From assembly GCA_030847615.1 (NCBI GenBank), contig JAUMIR010000005.1:169226596-169290595 (forward strand): a DNA stretch of 64,000 nucleotides. Reading direction: 5' to 3'. A program made the translations under genes and the position numbers. Position 1 is the first letter of the stretch, and each line of letters starts with the position of its first letter. Origin of the DNA: Gambelia wislizenii. Taxonomy: Eukaryota > Chordata > Lepidosauria > Squamata > Crotaphytidae. Positions 11,031 through 20,689 of this stretch are shown in pieces. The notes under the pieces are model-generated. The model searched no databases. It was not told where the DNA came from and was given only the letters and a program-made list of their open reading frames with translations.

Positions 11031-11250
11031 TGGCCGGGTGTAGATCTGTAAAATGCTGTTGCTTAACAATTTGCAAGCTTCTCTGAGAGCCTTTGGACTT
11101 TTTCGGACAAAGTAAAAATAACGCTAGCAGCTTCGCAACTTGGCGAGGCTGCTAGCATTATTTTTACTTTGTCCGAAAAAGTCCTTTGTGGCTGAAGAGC
11201 AGGTTATAAATACCTAAAAAAGTAAAAAATAAAAATGTACTGTGAGGGCT
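11031..11250 (+). mobile_element. SINE fragment interrupted by a 90-bp MITE
   Basis: The left part (about 11031-11094, ending caagcttctctgagagccttt) and the right part (11188-11250, gtggctgaagagcaggttat, then aaataccta and an A-rich tail) match consecutive parts of the SINE family at 14231-14482. Removing the MITE and one copy of TTT restores the SINE sequence. Confidence 0.75.
11095..11184. mobile_element. 90-bp near-perfect hairpin MITE with TTT target duplication
   Basis: Arms 11095-11130 and 11149-11184 are complementary at 35 of 36 positions. The 18-base centre continues pairing (tcgc with gcga). The ends are ggactttttc and gaaaaagtcc. TTT flanks both sides (11092-11094 and 11185-11187). 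It sits inside a SINE whose paralogue at 14231-14482 shows the unoccupied site. Larger relatives with the same ends are at 12633-12853 and 44245-44552. A 3-bp duplication is typical of PIF/Harbinger, but the superfamily is unproven. Confidence 0.85.
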
Positions 11251-12587
11251 GCAGTTAAACTCAGAGAACGAAAGGACTGAAAGAGGAAATGACACCCCCT
11301 TCTTGCTAAATGAAAGATCTTTGCTTTGACTCTACAACCCCTGCTCCTTTACTGCACTGAAGCCAGCTTTGACCTTCTTGGCTCATATTTTAAGGGATTA
11401 TTTTTTTCTAAAAGAAACCTTTTTCAAAATCCAGCATTGTCCATAGACGCCTCCTTGAATTCCATAACAGTGTTCTTGGGTCCAACATATTTTAGACTGA
11501 AAAGAAAAATGTTTTTATTGCTACAAAATAAGCAGTGACTTGGAGTGATTATTTGTTTACCGTTATAGCAGTACTTATTATTTGTCATTTTATTTTTTTA
11601 ATTGTTAGCCATTTAATGCTGCATTTTGATTGTAAGCTGTCTTGATTTTGTGTTAAGAAAAGCAGCAGGAAAAGAATAACTAAACACATAAGCAGATTGT
11701 TCTTAATTTTTTTAAAGTGCATGAATAAAGCTAATTTGTCTTAAATTGTTAACAGGGCAATAAGAGAGAAACCAATTGTTACTTTTGTAAATACAATGCA
11801 GATGGTTACTAGCAGGCATGCATAATCTTTCATAGATAATAGAATTGCCTCTAGCCAGTTAATGTTCAGAACATGCTGTTCCCTTTGTCAACATTTTGTG
11901 TTCCCCAGAGAGAATAAAATGAGATCTATCTTACGGTTTGCAGTGATCGATGTATGGCTGAATTGCCACTCAGAAAATGTGTATGCATGCCTCTTATGGA
12001 AAGAAAAAAAAATCCTTTTGCCGTGTTTGAGTCTTGGCTTTCAGAGGCTTTGAGGGGATCATGCCAAATACTCTGAGCCATTCTGTTGAGATGGTGCATG
12101 ACTGGATTTCAGCAATGAAATCCAACTTTTCAATTTCAAGTAACTCATTTGTAAAAGTCCACATGCTGCTACCATGTTTGTTGCTGCACGGCAGCCAAAT
12201 TTTGTTCAAATTTTGTCCACCTGCTTGCACCTTGCAGAAACCCAGCAAACAAAAACAAAAATCAAAATTATGGAGATAATCAACTAGTGCCTTTATGCCA
12301 TCAGTCCTACCCGTGACTTCCATGCATTGTGCAGTGGTTCTGCATGGAGTCTCTATGTACTCAAATTGCCCATGTATATAGTTTGTATGGTTGGGGAGAG
12401 GAGACAATCAACACAGGAGGTGTGGAAGAAAGCAACCATATTCCCCACCTTCTTCTCATTGTAATCCACCCATGACTAAAGAGGGGGGGGGAAATGGGAA
12501 AATCTGTCAGTTTCAATTTCTCCCATGTGCAAATAGAAAGCAATTTGCAATATTGGTAAACTCTTCAAAAATGAACAGAAACAATTG
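11251..12587. other. unannotated stretch; possible LINE 3' end at about 11565-11690
   Basis: The segment ttgattgtaagctgtcttga near 11628 followed by an A-rich end resembles a decayed L2-like 3' end. A 137-codon minus-strand frame at 11994-12407 has no domain that I recognise. Nothing else is identifiable. Confidence 0.35.
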
Positions 12588-12632
12588 TAGAATCATAGAA
12601 TTAGAAGAGGCCTCATGGGCCATTGAGTCCAA

Positions 12633-12853
12633 GGACTTTTTCAGAAGGGGGAAAAGAACCCTGAGGAGGTCAGGAGAAGAACGGGGCTGTCAGAAGTTTT
12701 CCATCAATAAAAAGTGGTGCCAGCAGCACAGGGGAAGGTCAGGATGAGGTCGGGAGGAGGTTGGGGCTGTCTGAAACAGGTCTGTGTAAGCATGACAGCT
12801 CCATTCTTCTCCCGACCTCCTCAGGGTTTTTTCCTCCCTGTCTGAAAAAGTCC
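12633..12853. mobile_element. palindromic MITE, 221 bp, CAA target duplication
   Basis: The ends ggactttttc and gaaaaagtcc match those of the 90-bp element at 11095-11184. CAA flanks both sides (12630-12632 and 12854-12856). It interrupts the CR1 3' end: without it the host reads gagtccaaccctctg, as expected for CR1. Internal motifs (gaggtcaggagaagaacggg and ataaaaagtggtg) are shared with the element at 44245-44552. Compared with that copy, one arm is shortened. Confidence 0.85.
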
Positions 12854-12899
12854 CAACCCTCTGATCCATGCTGCATCCCCAGCTAGAGCATCCCCAGCA

Positions 12900-13510
12900 T
12901 CACTGCATGGTCATCAAGATACTTGCAGACAAACACTTGTAGAATCCATTCTAATATTTTTCCTGGTATCACCGTCAGGTGGACTGGTCTGTAGTTTCCT
13001 GGATCTTCTTTTTTTGCCTTTACTCAACAGACAGACAATGTTTGCCCTTCTTCAGCCTTTTTGGCATCTCAGTTGTTCTCAAAAATGATGGCTAGTTGTT
13101 CAGAGAATACATCAGCAAGTTCTTTCAGTACTCTGGGATGCAATTAATCTGGTCCTGCTGATTTGAGCTCCTTTAGGTTAGCTAGGTGATTCATGACTAA
13201 CTCCTTATCAATCTTGATTTGCAATCCACATCCCTTGCCAAGGTCTCTGCTGCTGCATGGAAGCACACGGTTCTCTTTTTTGAGGGGGTAAAACTGAAGC
13301 AAAATAGGTATTGAGTAATTCTGCCTTTTCATTGTGATCTGTTAGCATTTTACCATCCTTACTGAACAGCAGCTCTGCTGTCTTCTTGGTCATTCATTTG
13401 TCTCAAATGTATCTGGAAAACCTCTTTTTGTTGCTCCTTACTTGCCTAGACAGCTCATTCTGAGCTTTAGCCTTTTTTGTACTATTATTGCAAGCTTGGG
13501 CTACACATCT
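12900..13510 (-). pseudogene. CR1 reverse transcriptase remnant
   Basis: The minus strand encodes, in shifting frames, blocks typical of CR1 ORF2. First comes a linker with KAKAQNELSRQV and NKKRFSRYI near 13410-13490, then KAELLNTYFASVLPPQ near 13270-13330. These are followed by NHLANLKELKSAGPDGI, HPRVLKELADVFSEQLA and a PGNYRPVHLT-like block down to about 12990. Known CR1 enzymes copy their own RNA at a nicked target. This copy has frameshifts, lacks the catalytic palm block (no [YF]xDD motif is seen) and cannot be functional. Confidence 0.8.
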
Positions 13511-13552
13511 GTACTCTTTCATGATAATTTGTCCTTCCTTCTATTCTTTATA

Positions 13553-13780
13553 TAGTCAGCCCTCTGTATCTATGGATTTGGCATCCAGGGATTCCACCGT
13601 CAACGGCTAGGAAATATTCCAAAAATAAATAAATTCCAAGAAGCCAGCCTTAATTTTGCCATTTTAGATAAAGAGCACCATTTTACTATGCCGTTGTATA
13701 ATGGGATATGAGCAGCCACAAATTTTGGTATCCAAGGGGGGACCTGGAACCAAACCCCAGCTGATACCAAGGACTCACTA
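13553..13780 (+). mobile_element. pogo/Tigger-like MITE, copy 2, inserted in CR1
   Basis: The left end tagtcagccctctgtatc and the right end ggactcacta are flanked by TA (13551-13552 and 13781-13782). The interior shares ttttgccattttagata and ggtatccaaggggg with the copy at 42600-42835. It splits the CR1 coding region between the 13394-13550 and 13785-14000 parts. Confidence 0.85.
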
Positions 13781-14230
13781 TACATACTCTTCTTTCTTTT
13801 CACTTCCTCCTTGAGCTTGCTGTGTAGTCACTTTGGCTTTTGCAGGTTTTTCCCATTTGTCTTCTTTCGTGATTTTTTTTCCTGATTGTGATTTTCACAA
13901 CTTCTTCTGCAAGAATCCCCCCCTCCTTGCCAGGTGTCTTTTTTTCCTTTAGTATGTCTAGCCATACTGGATTCCACCCAGTAAGTCCCCGAACTTGTTA
14001 AAATCAGCTTTTGTGAAACCTACAGTCCATCTTTGACTACACTCTTCTTCGCACTGTTCCACAATTGCAAATTCTCGCATTATATAGTCACTTCCACCTA
14101 AAGTAAAGTACTGAAAATTTTGATTCCAGTGACCAACTAGTCCCTATTGGTTAGGATCAAGTCCAGGATTGCTGATCCCCTTGTTCATTGCTCTAACTTA
14201 TGAAATAGGTAATTATCTGCAAGTCACATT

Positions 14231-14482
14231 AGGAGTTTTTTTTAATTTTATTTTTATTTTATTTTTATTTTTATTTAGTTATTTATACCCAGCTCTTCAG
14301 CCACAAGGCTATCAGAGAGGCTTACAAATTGTTTTAAGCAATAGCTATTTACACATCTACACTGCATTAAACAGTTTCCAATGTGTGTTAGCTAATTGCC
14401 CCCACAAGCTAGGTACTCATTTTACTGACCCACGAAAGGATGGAAGGCTGAGTGAACCTTCAATTTGTTGGACAGTCAGTGC
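14231..14482 (-). mobile_element. tRNA-derived squamate SINE inserted in CR1
   Basis: An A-rich tail (seen as T-rich sequence at 14236-14280) is followed by ccagctcttcagccacaagg and tcagccttccat-type body sequence on the minus strand. It closely matches the copies at 4371-4632 and 11031-11250. The head is truncated. The CR1 sequence continues on both sides. Confidence 0.8.
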
Positions 14483-14693
14483 TTAGCAGAGTTAGTCTCC
14501 TAGCAGATTTCATGGTAAATGAAGTCTCCCATAAATACTAATTTTTGCATCTTTGAGATTTCTGCAATTTGTTTCTGATAAGCATCCTTCACCACCTCTT
14601 CTTGGTTTGGTGGCCTGTAGTAAAATCCTACCACAATGTTGCATTTATTTATTTCTCCATTTATTTTTACCTAAAAGTCCTCTCTAAACACTC

Positions 14694-15150
14694 TCATGAA
14701 TTTTTTTTATAAGTGTGTTTGTCTTTGACATACAATACTACTCCCCTTCCGTTTTGGCCACATCTATTCTTTTGGAATAGGTTATACCCTTCAGTTGTAA
14801 TATTCCCATCAAGGATGTCATCCCACCAGGTCTCCATTATTCCTATAAAGTCATATTTATCTTCCTGCACTATGACTTCAAGCTCATCTTGATTGTTTCT
14901 CAGACTCTCTGTGTTGGCATATAGACATTTGAAGATCGGTTTGTTCTCACCTACTAATTTATTGTCAGTTTTTTCCCCTGTGGATTGCATTCACTCCCTC
15001 AGATTCTACTCCAGAATGCACATCCTTGTGTTTAGAACTTGTCTTTGGGCTGATGTTCAAGCTATAATCTCCAACCTCCTCCATCTCCCCCACCCAGGAC
15101 TTAGTTTAAAGCCCTCTTGATCAGACTTGAAATGCTAATACCAAAAGCTA
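14694..15150 (-). pseudogene. CR1 endonuclease N-terminal region
   Basis: An open minus-strand frame of 98 codons (14694-14990) contains CLYANTESLRNNQDELE, then YDFIGIMETWWDD, then EGYNLFQKNRCGQNGRGVV. These are the conserved N-terminal motifs of the apurinic-type endonuclease of CR1 ORF2. The ETWW block carries the expected glutamate of the active site. The upstream part to about 15150 has CR1-like sequence out of frame. The rest of the endonuclease is degraded toward 14000. Confidence 0.85.
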
Positions 15151-15419
15151 GCAGGTGGGCCTTTTTGCGGCCTGTCCATCAAACACGGGATGCCCTCCGG
15201 TGCCCCCCCCCCCGTGCCCTGCTGGGGGGACCACATGGCCCCGGCTGGTGGCCACCATCTCCCCTTGTCTTCTTCCCAGCCGCCTTTGTAGCCGGAGGAG
15301 GCGGAGAGGGAATGGCGGCCAATTGGGACGGGCCTGCTTGGCCCTGATTGGCTGCAGCTGCCAGGGCAGGGCGGGTCATCTGGCCAGGTTTGGTATGGCC
15401 GGATGACATCAGAGGGGGA

Positions 15420-15451
15420 CCGACAGAGCTGTTAAATAGCAGCTCTGTCGG
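15420..15451. repeat. 32-bp inverted repeat around a TTAAATA core
   Basis: Arms ccgacagagct (15420-15430) and agctctgtcgg (15441-15451) are perfectly complementary around gttaaatagc. The TTAAATA in the loop looks like a weak TATA-type box near the 5' end of the DIRS-like element. It could be part of its terminal repeat or promoter. Confidence 0.55.
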
Positions 15452-16565
15452 ACCACTGCTCTCTTTTGGCTCTGGAGAGCCAAAGATGACGGTGGTCGGG
15501 GGGAAGCTGAGTAGGCAAAGCATGGCAGTTGGCACTCTGCCCCCCTCCCCTCTGTTGGAGGCAATGCTCGCCTGGGCAACAGGTAAGCCAGGGCAAGCAT
15601 CGGTGCATGTGGGCGCAGTGCCATAGAAGACAAAGGGGGAGTTGGGCCATGGCTGAGCAAGAACATGGCAGGAGGCCTTGGGGTTGGGCACACCGCTTCT
15701 CCCCCCCACTGCTTTGCCCTTCAGGGGGAGGAGTGGCGGACTCCTGCTGGGCAGGGAACTCCAGGCATGGGAGCATGGGGTCGGGAGGGACAGGAGGACT
15801 CCCCCACGGGCATCCCCCTGCCATCAGCCTTAGACACAGGATGAGCACTGGCAGCCATGGCCGCTGGGGGGAAACAGGCCGGCGGTGGCCAGACCTGGTG
15901 GTGAGGGTGTGTGTGGGGTCAATGCACACACCCCTCTCCAGTTGGATGCAGGGTATGGGGGTCACAGGAGTCGCCCCAAGCTTCCCTTGCAGTGGAGTGG
16001 TATGGGTTGCCCCTCCCAAAAAAACAGGCAGTGGGGTGGGTAATGGGGCGTGGCCTGCACGCCGCTGCACACCTCCTTTGGTTATCCAGGTGCGAGACAA
16101 AGGTCTGGATGGTGAAGGGGCTGGGAAGTATGCCCCCCAAACTCCCCCTCCCAGGATCACCCATCCAGACCCAGCAGGAGCCTTGCCATGGATGGGGTAG
16201 CTCCCAGCTGGGGGGTGATGGGAGGACACACTGCTCGGGCAGGCACAATGGGGGGGCTATCCCCAGTTCACCATTTTTCTTACAGGGTTCAGGCCGTGAG
16301 GCAGCGGTGGGTGTGCAATAAATTTTCAATCACACATAGTGGCATACCTGCCATAATTATAGAACAGGTGCACCAGCACACACACATCACCGCCTAGGCC
16401 AGGGGTAGGGCAATGGGACGCAAAGGGCAGCGAAACTGCATCATCTGCAAGAGCAGCAGCCCCTGGCAGAGGAAGAGCAAGTGTTGGGGGACAGGGGGCA
16501 GGGCATCCAGTGCAAAAGCCTAGCCCAGTGACAGGATTAACACGACACCATCCCAACTCCCGCCG

Positions 16566-17770
16566 GTGGAGGCCCAACGCTCACCAGTGGAGGCGTTTGC
16601 AGTGCCGACTCCCACCATTGGAGATGTTATGGGGATACTGTCCATCCTTGTTCAGAAGATGGACAAGGACAAAGAGCCTCCCCAGGTACGCCATGAGGTC
16701 CAGGCACTGCCCGGGCCTGTGACTGTGCCTAGGAGCACGGAACCCAACACATCCTCCAGTGTGGGCACATTGAGCAGCTGCAGGTGATCCAGATGACCCA
16801 GATCCAGGGAGAGAAGCGGTTTTAGGGACTCGAGGCATTCCAACTCACATGGGTCTTCGTCACGTTGGCACAGCAGATCAAGGCGGAGTCCAAAAAAAGT
16901 GCAGGAGGTCACATTCCAGCTCTTCTTCAGGTGAGTCTTCCAATTAGGCAAGTTCAGGTACTGGGAGAAAGGGTCTTTCAAGCCGGGTTTGCCAGGGTGG
17001 GCCCTAAAACTCAGGAAGGCCAGACAGAAAGCTGGCGAGGAAAGGAAGGCTGGGGGCAGAAACCCTGGGGGTGAGGAGCTTAGGGAAGCCAAGTCAAAGG
17101 AAGACCCTTCAGGGGGCCACTTGGAACATAAGGTACGTTCCAAGATCTTGCAGGGTTATTACGTTGATGTCTTCTCATTGGCCCCGCCTCCAGGGGAGGA
17201 GGCGAGAGTGCATCGGAGTGACAAGAAGGAGAATGACAAAACCAACTCTGAGATGGTGGAACACATTTTTGCCAATTGGCTTAGTGGGTATGTGGTTTTC
17301 ATGGGGGTGGTGGCCTTGGTTCTCGCAGAGCAGGCCTGGCATCTGATCAACCACCTCCGGCAGGTGATCAGGGTAAGGTCACAGGCAGGAGATGCCAATG
17401 CCATCATGTATGACATTGAGTGAAGGAAGAAAGCATCTAGATCCTCCATGCACAGATGGGAGACCATCGACTATCCTACTTGGCTGCAGGCCACAGGGCC
17501 AGTTAGGAGGGAAAAAGGGGAGCCCCCTAAGGCAGCCCGAAATAAGGATGGGAAGAAGCCGGTGTGCTGGAGTATAACGGTAAGTGCTCCTGGTACAAGT
17601 GCCATTTTGACCACTCTTTTTACAACTGTGGGGCCGGCCATCCGAAGGTAAACTGTTCACATCAAGGTGGTGGGGGCCAGTCCTTTTGGAACAATCGCCC
17701 TTCCTCAGCTGGCACCAGGAAGGAGGCAGGGTCCAGCATTGGCGCCAACATCAGCTCAGCAAAATGAGCT
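16566..17770 (+). pseudogene. gag-like ORF1 of the DIRS-type element
   Basis: Pieces of one protein lie in shifting plus-strand frames. The N-terminal part at 16566-16787 opens with MEAQRSPVEAFAVPTPTIGD. A central helical part at about 17230-17420 includes FANWLSGYVVFMGVVALVL and ends NAIMYDIE at a stop. A C-terminal part at about 17560-17660 has a CCCH-like set (CWxxYN, GKCSWYKCHFDH) followed by FYNCGAGHP and NC. That arrangement of a WL-type helical domain, a CCCH finger and a C-x2-C-GHP-C finger is what I know from ORF1 of this RT group, where it is presumed to bind nucleic acid. Frameshifts and stops make it non-functional. Confidence 0.6.
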
Positions 17771-17869
17771 GACCCCCAGGAGCAGGGGGAGGAGGCACAT
17801 GGCATTCACACCGGTGAAGTTGGAGGCCATGCAACCACTCATCAGTCTACCCCAATAGGGAGGTGGGGC

Positions 17870-18860
17870 CTACCTGGCTGATGGTTTTGACTTTGGATTT
17901 CACACACCTTTCCAGGGTCCCAGGGTAGCCTCCATTTCAAGAAATCTAAAATCAGCAGCACAGCTGCCTGAGGTACTGGCTCACAAGACTGGGAAAGAGC
18001 TGGAAGTGGGTTGTATAGCCAGCCCGTTCGACCAGCCACCCATGCACAACTTGTGCATTTCGCCATTGGGCGTAGTACCAAAGAAGGCACCTGGGGATAC
18101 CGGCTCATACACCACTTGTCATACCCAAAGGACTTGTCGGTCAATGATGCTATCCCGCCAGAGTTGTACACGGTGAGATACGCCTCATTGGACCACGTGG
18201 TTCGGCTCCTACAGAATTGTGGGCATGAAGCACTCATGGCCAAATGTGACATCCAGTTGGCATTCATATTGCTGCTGGTACATCCGGACGATCACTGCCT
18301 GCTGGGTTTCAAATTCCATGATCAGTGTTACTATGATCTGGCGTTGCCCATGGGCTGCTTCATCAGCTGCGCGGCCTTTGAGGCCTTCAGCACATTCCTT
18401 CAGTGGGCTGTACAGCACAGGGCAGGATCCCCATTTGTTACACACTATTTGGATGACTTTCTGATGATGGGCCCAGCTGGGGGGGATGTGGGTCCTTACT
18501 CTCTCCCTTCCAGGATCTGGTGGCTGAGCTTGGGTCCTGCTGGCTCCAGATAAGATGGAGGGCCCAGCCACATCCCTGGTGTATTTGGGGATACAGCTCG
18601 ACTCAGTGGCCGGTGTGTCATGGTTGCCTGATGACAAGATCGCAGGACTGCGTGAGATGCTGACAAACCTCCTAGGAATGGAGAAGGCTATGCTGAAAGA
18701 AGTCCAATCACTGTTGGGCCACCTCAATTTTGCATGCAGGGTGGTTGCCCTGGGGAGGGCATTTTGTGCACACATCGCACATCTGATGGGTGTAAGAGCA
18801 TAGCACCACCGCATTCACTTGATGAAAGGGGTTAAGGAGGAAAGGTGAAAAGCCTTGATG
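17870..18860 (+). pseudogene. reverse transcriptase of the DIRS-type element
   Basis: The N-terminal block in one frame reads AYLADGFDFGFHTPF, then a GCIASPFDQPP segment and LGVVPKK. After a frameshift near 18060 a 180-codon frame (18011-18553) carries RLIHHLSYPKDLSVND, LMAKCDIQLAFILLLVHP, LPMGCFISCAAFE and YLDDFLMMGP. The catalytic aspartates are in the YLDD at 18446-18457. A further frame (18555-18803) reads LVYLGIQLDSVAGVSWLPDDK and ends with QSLLGHLNFACRVVALGRAF. Weak homology continues to about 18860. The frame is broken at least twice and the protein stops before any RNase H or recombinase. Confidence 0.75.
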
Positions 18861-18880
18861 GCAGATGTCATGGGTCATGA

Positions 18881-19500
18881 TAGGGCATGAGGTCAAGGGG
18901 GTCTCCATCAAGTGCAAGTTCAAGCACTAGTCCAAGTTCTAGTTCAAGTTCACAATCTAGGGAGACCCTACCTCTAGTTGCTAATCATTTGTTTACAGGG
19001 GAGGAGAGGGAGTCAAGTGGATGGCTTGGCCAGCATCTCTCTCCTCCAGGGAGTTGGGATTGACCGACTAGTGTTCTTGACCCACATGGGTGGGAGTAGA
19101 TCAAGACCCATGCATTGCCACCAACCATTTAGCTTGCAAGTTGAGGACATTTATTGCCAAAAACATGTATTTTACTAACCTGTGTTTAGCCCATGTTTTC
19201 TGAAGATGTAACCAAATATAATTGTCACCAAATATACGATGTTTGAGTATCATTCAGGAGGGCGGAGGGGCTGTACGGTCTGGATCTGCAATCTTGCACT
19301 GCCTAAATCCAACAGCTATGGACTCCCAACATTCTTAGAGAATAATCATAGTATGAGATTTATAGTTCATGTGAGGGGGGGAAATCTAGATTGAATGAAG
19401 ACAGCTTTGAAAGGACTAACGCATTCTGTCTAATGCATCATTCTGCTTCTATACCACCAAACAAATGTCCATGGGAAGTCCACCAACATGACATGAGAAT
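18881..19500. other. unannotated stretch with a short caagttc tandem repeat
   Basis: At 18908-18958 short units of caagttc and ctagt are repeated imperfectly. The rest has no recognisable gene or repeat. It lies between the broken DIRS-type element and the PLE 3' region. Confidence 0.4.
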
Positions 19501-20509
19501 AATAGTGCTTTATTCACTTGTGTTCCCCAGCAGCTAGCATTGGGAAACATCCTGCTCTTATACCAGAGTTAACATATAGTCATAATGACAGGTAGTCATT
19601 GACAGTCTACATAAGGAAAAGAAAAACCTGCATTTACATTACTGTACTGCCATTATAGAGTTCAACTAAAGTACAGGGGAGGTTTCACTGTGAACAGTGC
19701 AAAATTGTTACAGAGGAAATATTACTTTATGCAAACTCTAATATATTATCTTTAAACTCAATAATAAAGAATCAATTTTCTATAAATCTCCAGTGTATAT
19801 TGTGATTCTGAATAAAGTTTGTTTTAGTGCATATATTATACCAAAGTGTCACATGCAAGTAATAATTACTCAAACAATAAATAAATACATATAAATTTTT
19901 ACAAACACATAATCAAGTCCTTATATATATGAACATGTGGGATGCAAATTCCAAAGTATCCACAATGTCCATAAATGCTTATTTGCAGGGTTTGGGGATG
20001 CATTCACTTGTATGTAGTTATTTTCCTTTCATCATTCCAATTAGACAGGAGAAGTATCTTCTTTCAAACAAGATGTCCAAATATGAGATAGTACAGTGAT
20101 GAATGGGGTAAGCCACGTACTCCAATTACTTTCTAGAGTGCATTGCAGACGACAACCTCCAGAGATTAATTCTAGTTGACGTTTCGTTTCCTTTAGCAAT
20201 GCAATGCTAGGAGTCTATAATTAATTTACACAAAAACATTTAGTGCCAAAATGCCCCATTATCTCTATTAAACATTGAAGATTAAAGAGTACAAAGCCCA
20301 TAGCAGCTTACCTCAACTGTACATTTATCAGTCACAATGATAATTTCCTTCCACTCCTTGTCTGTGCTGAACTAAATCCCCCCAAGTATTTAAACCCAAT
20401 CCACAAAAGCCTGCAAGTTGACACATTATTGGAGATGTTAAGTATTCAATTAACCATTGCTCTACTTCCTCAGTAGTAGGGAAACCCTGGTATGTATGGC
20501 TACAATCAC
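19501..20509 (-). other. probable 3' flank of the PLE, boundary unknown
   Basis: This AT-rich DNA follows the stop codon of the PLE protein on the minus strand. An AATAAA-type signal on the minus strand lies near 19510. A cgaaacgtc string on the minus strand near 20170-20180 resembles part of a hammerhead core, but the rest of that core is not convincing. I cannot place the true 3' end of the element. Confidence 0.3.
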
Positions 20510-20674
20510 ATCATTCACACAACTAGTTCATTCATAAAAAAACCAGTAAAATCAATTACTTCATCAAGTCCTACTGCTTTCTTAGAATTTAATTTAAAGA
20601 TCCACCAAACTTCTCTTTGCTGCAATTTGTTTTCAGCTAGTGAGATAAAATTAGAACTAGCAGAAACTTATTCT
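20510..20674 (-). pseudogene. PLE protein C-terminus beyond the L1 insertion
   Basis: On the minus strand the open segment reads LAENKLQQREVWWIFKLNS, then KKAVGLDEVIDF and a stop near 20515. The block with E-x-WWI and GL(N/D)E-x-IDF is the conserved tail that follows the GIY-YIG domain in PLEs. It continues directly from the PLE part at 22788 once the L1 and one copy of its 15-bp target duplication are removed. Confidence 0.8.
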
Positions 20675-20689
20675 ATCACAAAAAATCTT

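Larger units (their letters stand above)
12588..15150 (-). mobile_element. CR1 LINE, internally deleted, with three inserts
   Basis: The minus strand runs from a CR1 5' coding region near 15150 to the CR1 3' end near 12588, which carries the tctatgattctat-type terminus in reverse (gaatcatagaatta). Endonuclease and reverse transcriptase segments are listed separately. After the NYRP region of the reverse transcriptase the sequence jumps near 12900 to the 3' UTR, so the C-terminal half of the enzyme is deleted. Three younger inserts interrupt it: a palindromic MITE (12633-12853), a pogo-like MITE (13553-13780) and a tRNA SINE (14231-14482). Confidence 0.85.
15151..18880 (+). mobile_element. decayed DIRS-type (tyrosine-recombinase class) retrotransposon
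   Basis: A GC-rich block stands out sharply from its AT-rich surroundings. On the plus strand it carries a gag-like protein with zinc-binding motifs (about 16566-17770) and a reverse transcriptase (about 17870-18860) of the LIHHLSYPK/YLDDFL type. That type is found in DIRS-order elements of amphibians, reptiles and cnidarians. The 5' part (15151-16560) is GC-rich and has no recognisable protein. No RNase H, methyltransferase or tyrosine recombinase is seen after the reverse transcriptase, so the 3' part is missing. The family assignment is from memory; a Gypsy relative is less likely. Confidence 0.65.

Noticed and set aside
10609..11045. Another Harbinger-like MITE
   Set aside because: The inverted ends are short and imperfect, no target duplication was found, and the right end runs into a SINE fragment.
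11994..12407. 137-codon minus-strand frame
   Set aside because: No recognisable domain or relative; it overlaps frames on the other strand and shows no exon-like boundaries I can defend.
15432..16329. Long overlapping frames on both strands (up to 265 codons)
   Set aside because: They lie in GC-rich DNA where stop codons are rare, overlap each other on opposite strands, and are low-complexity (P, G, S, W rich). They fall in the 5' part of the DIRS-type element.
20165..20200. Second hammerhead-like core (cgaaacgtc on the minus strand) downstream of the PLE stop
   Set aside because: The CUGANGA box and stem II are not convincing and the stem I halves pair poorly. It is kept only as a note on the PLE 3' flank.
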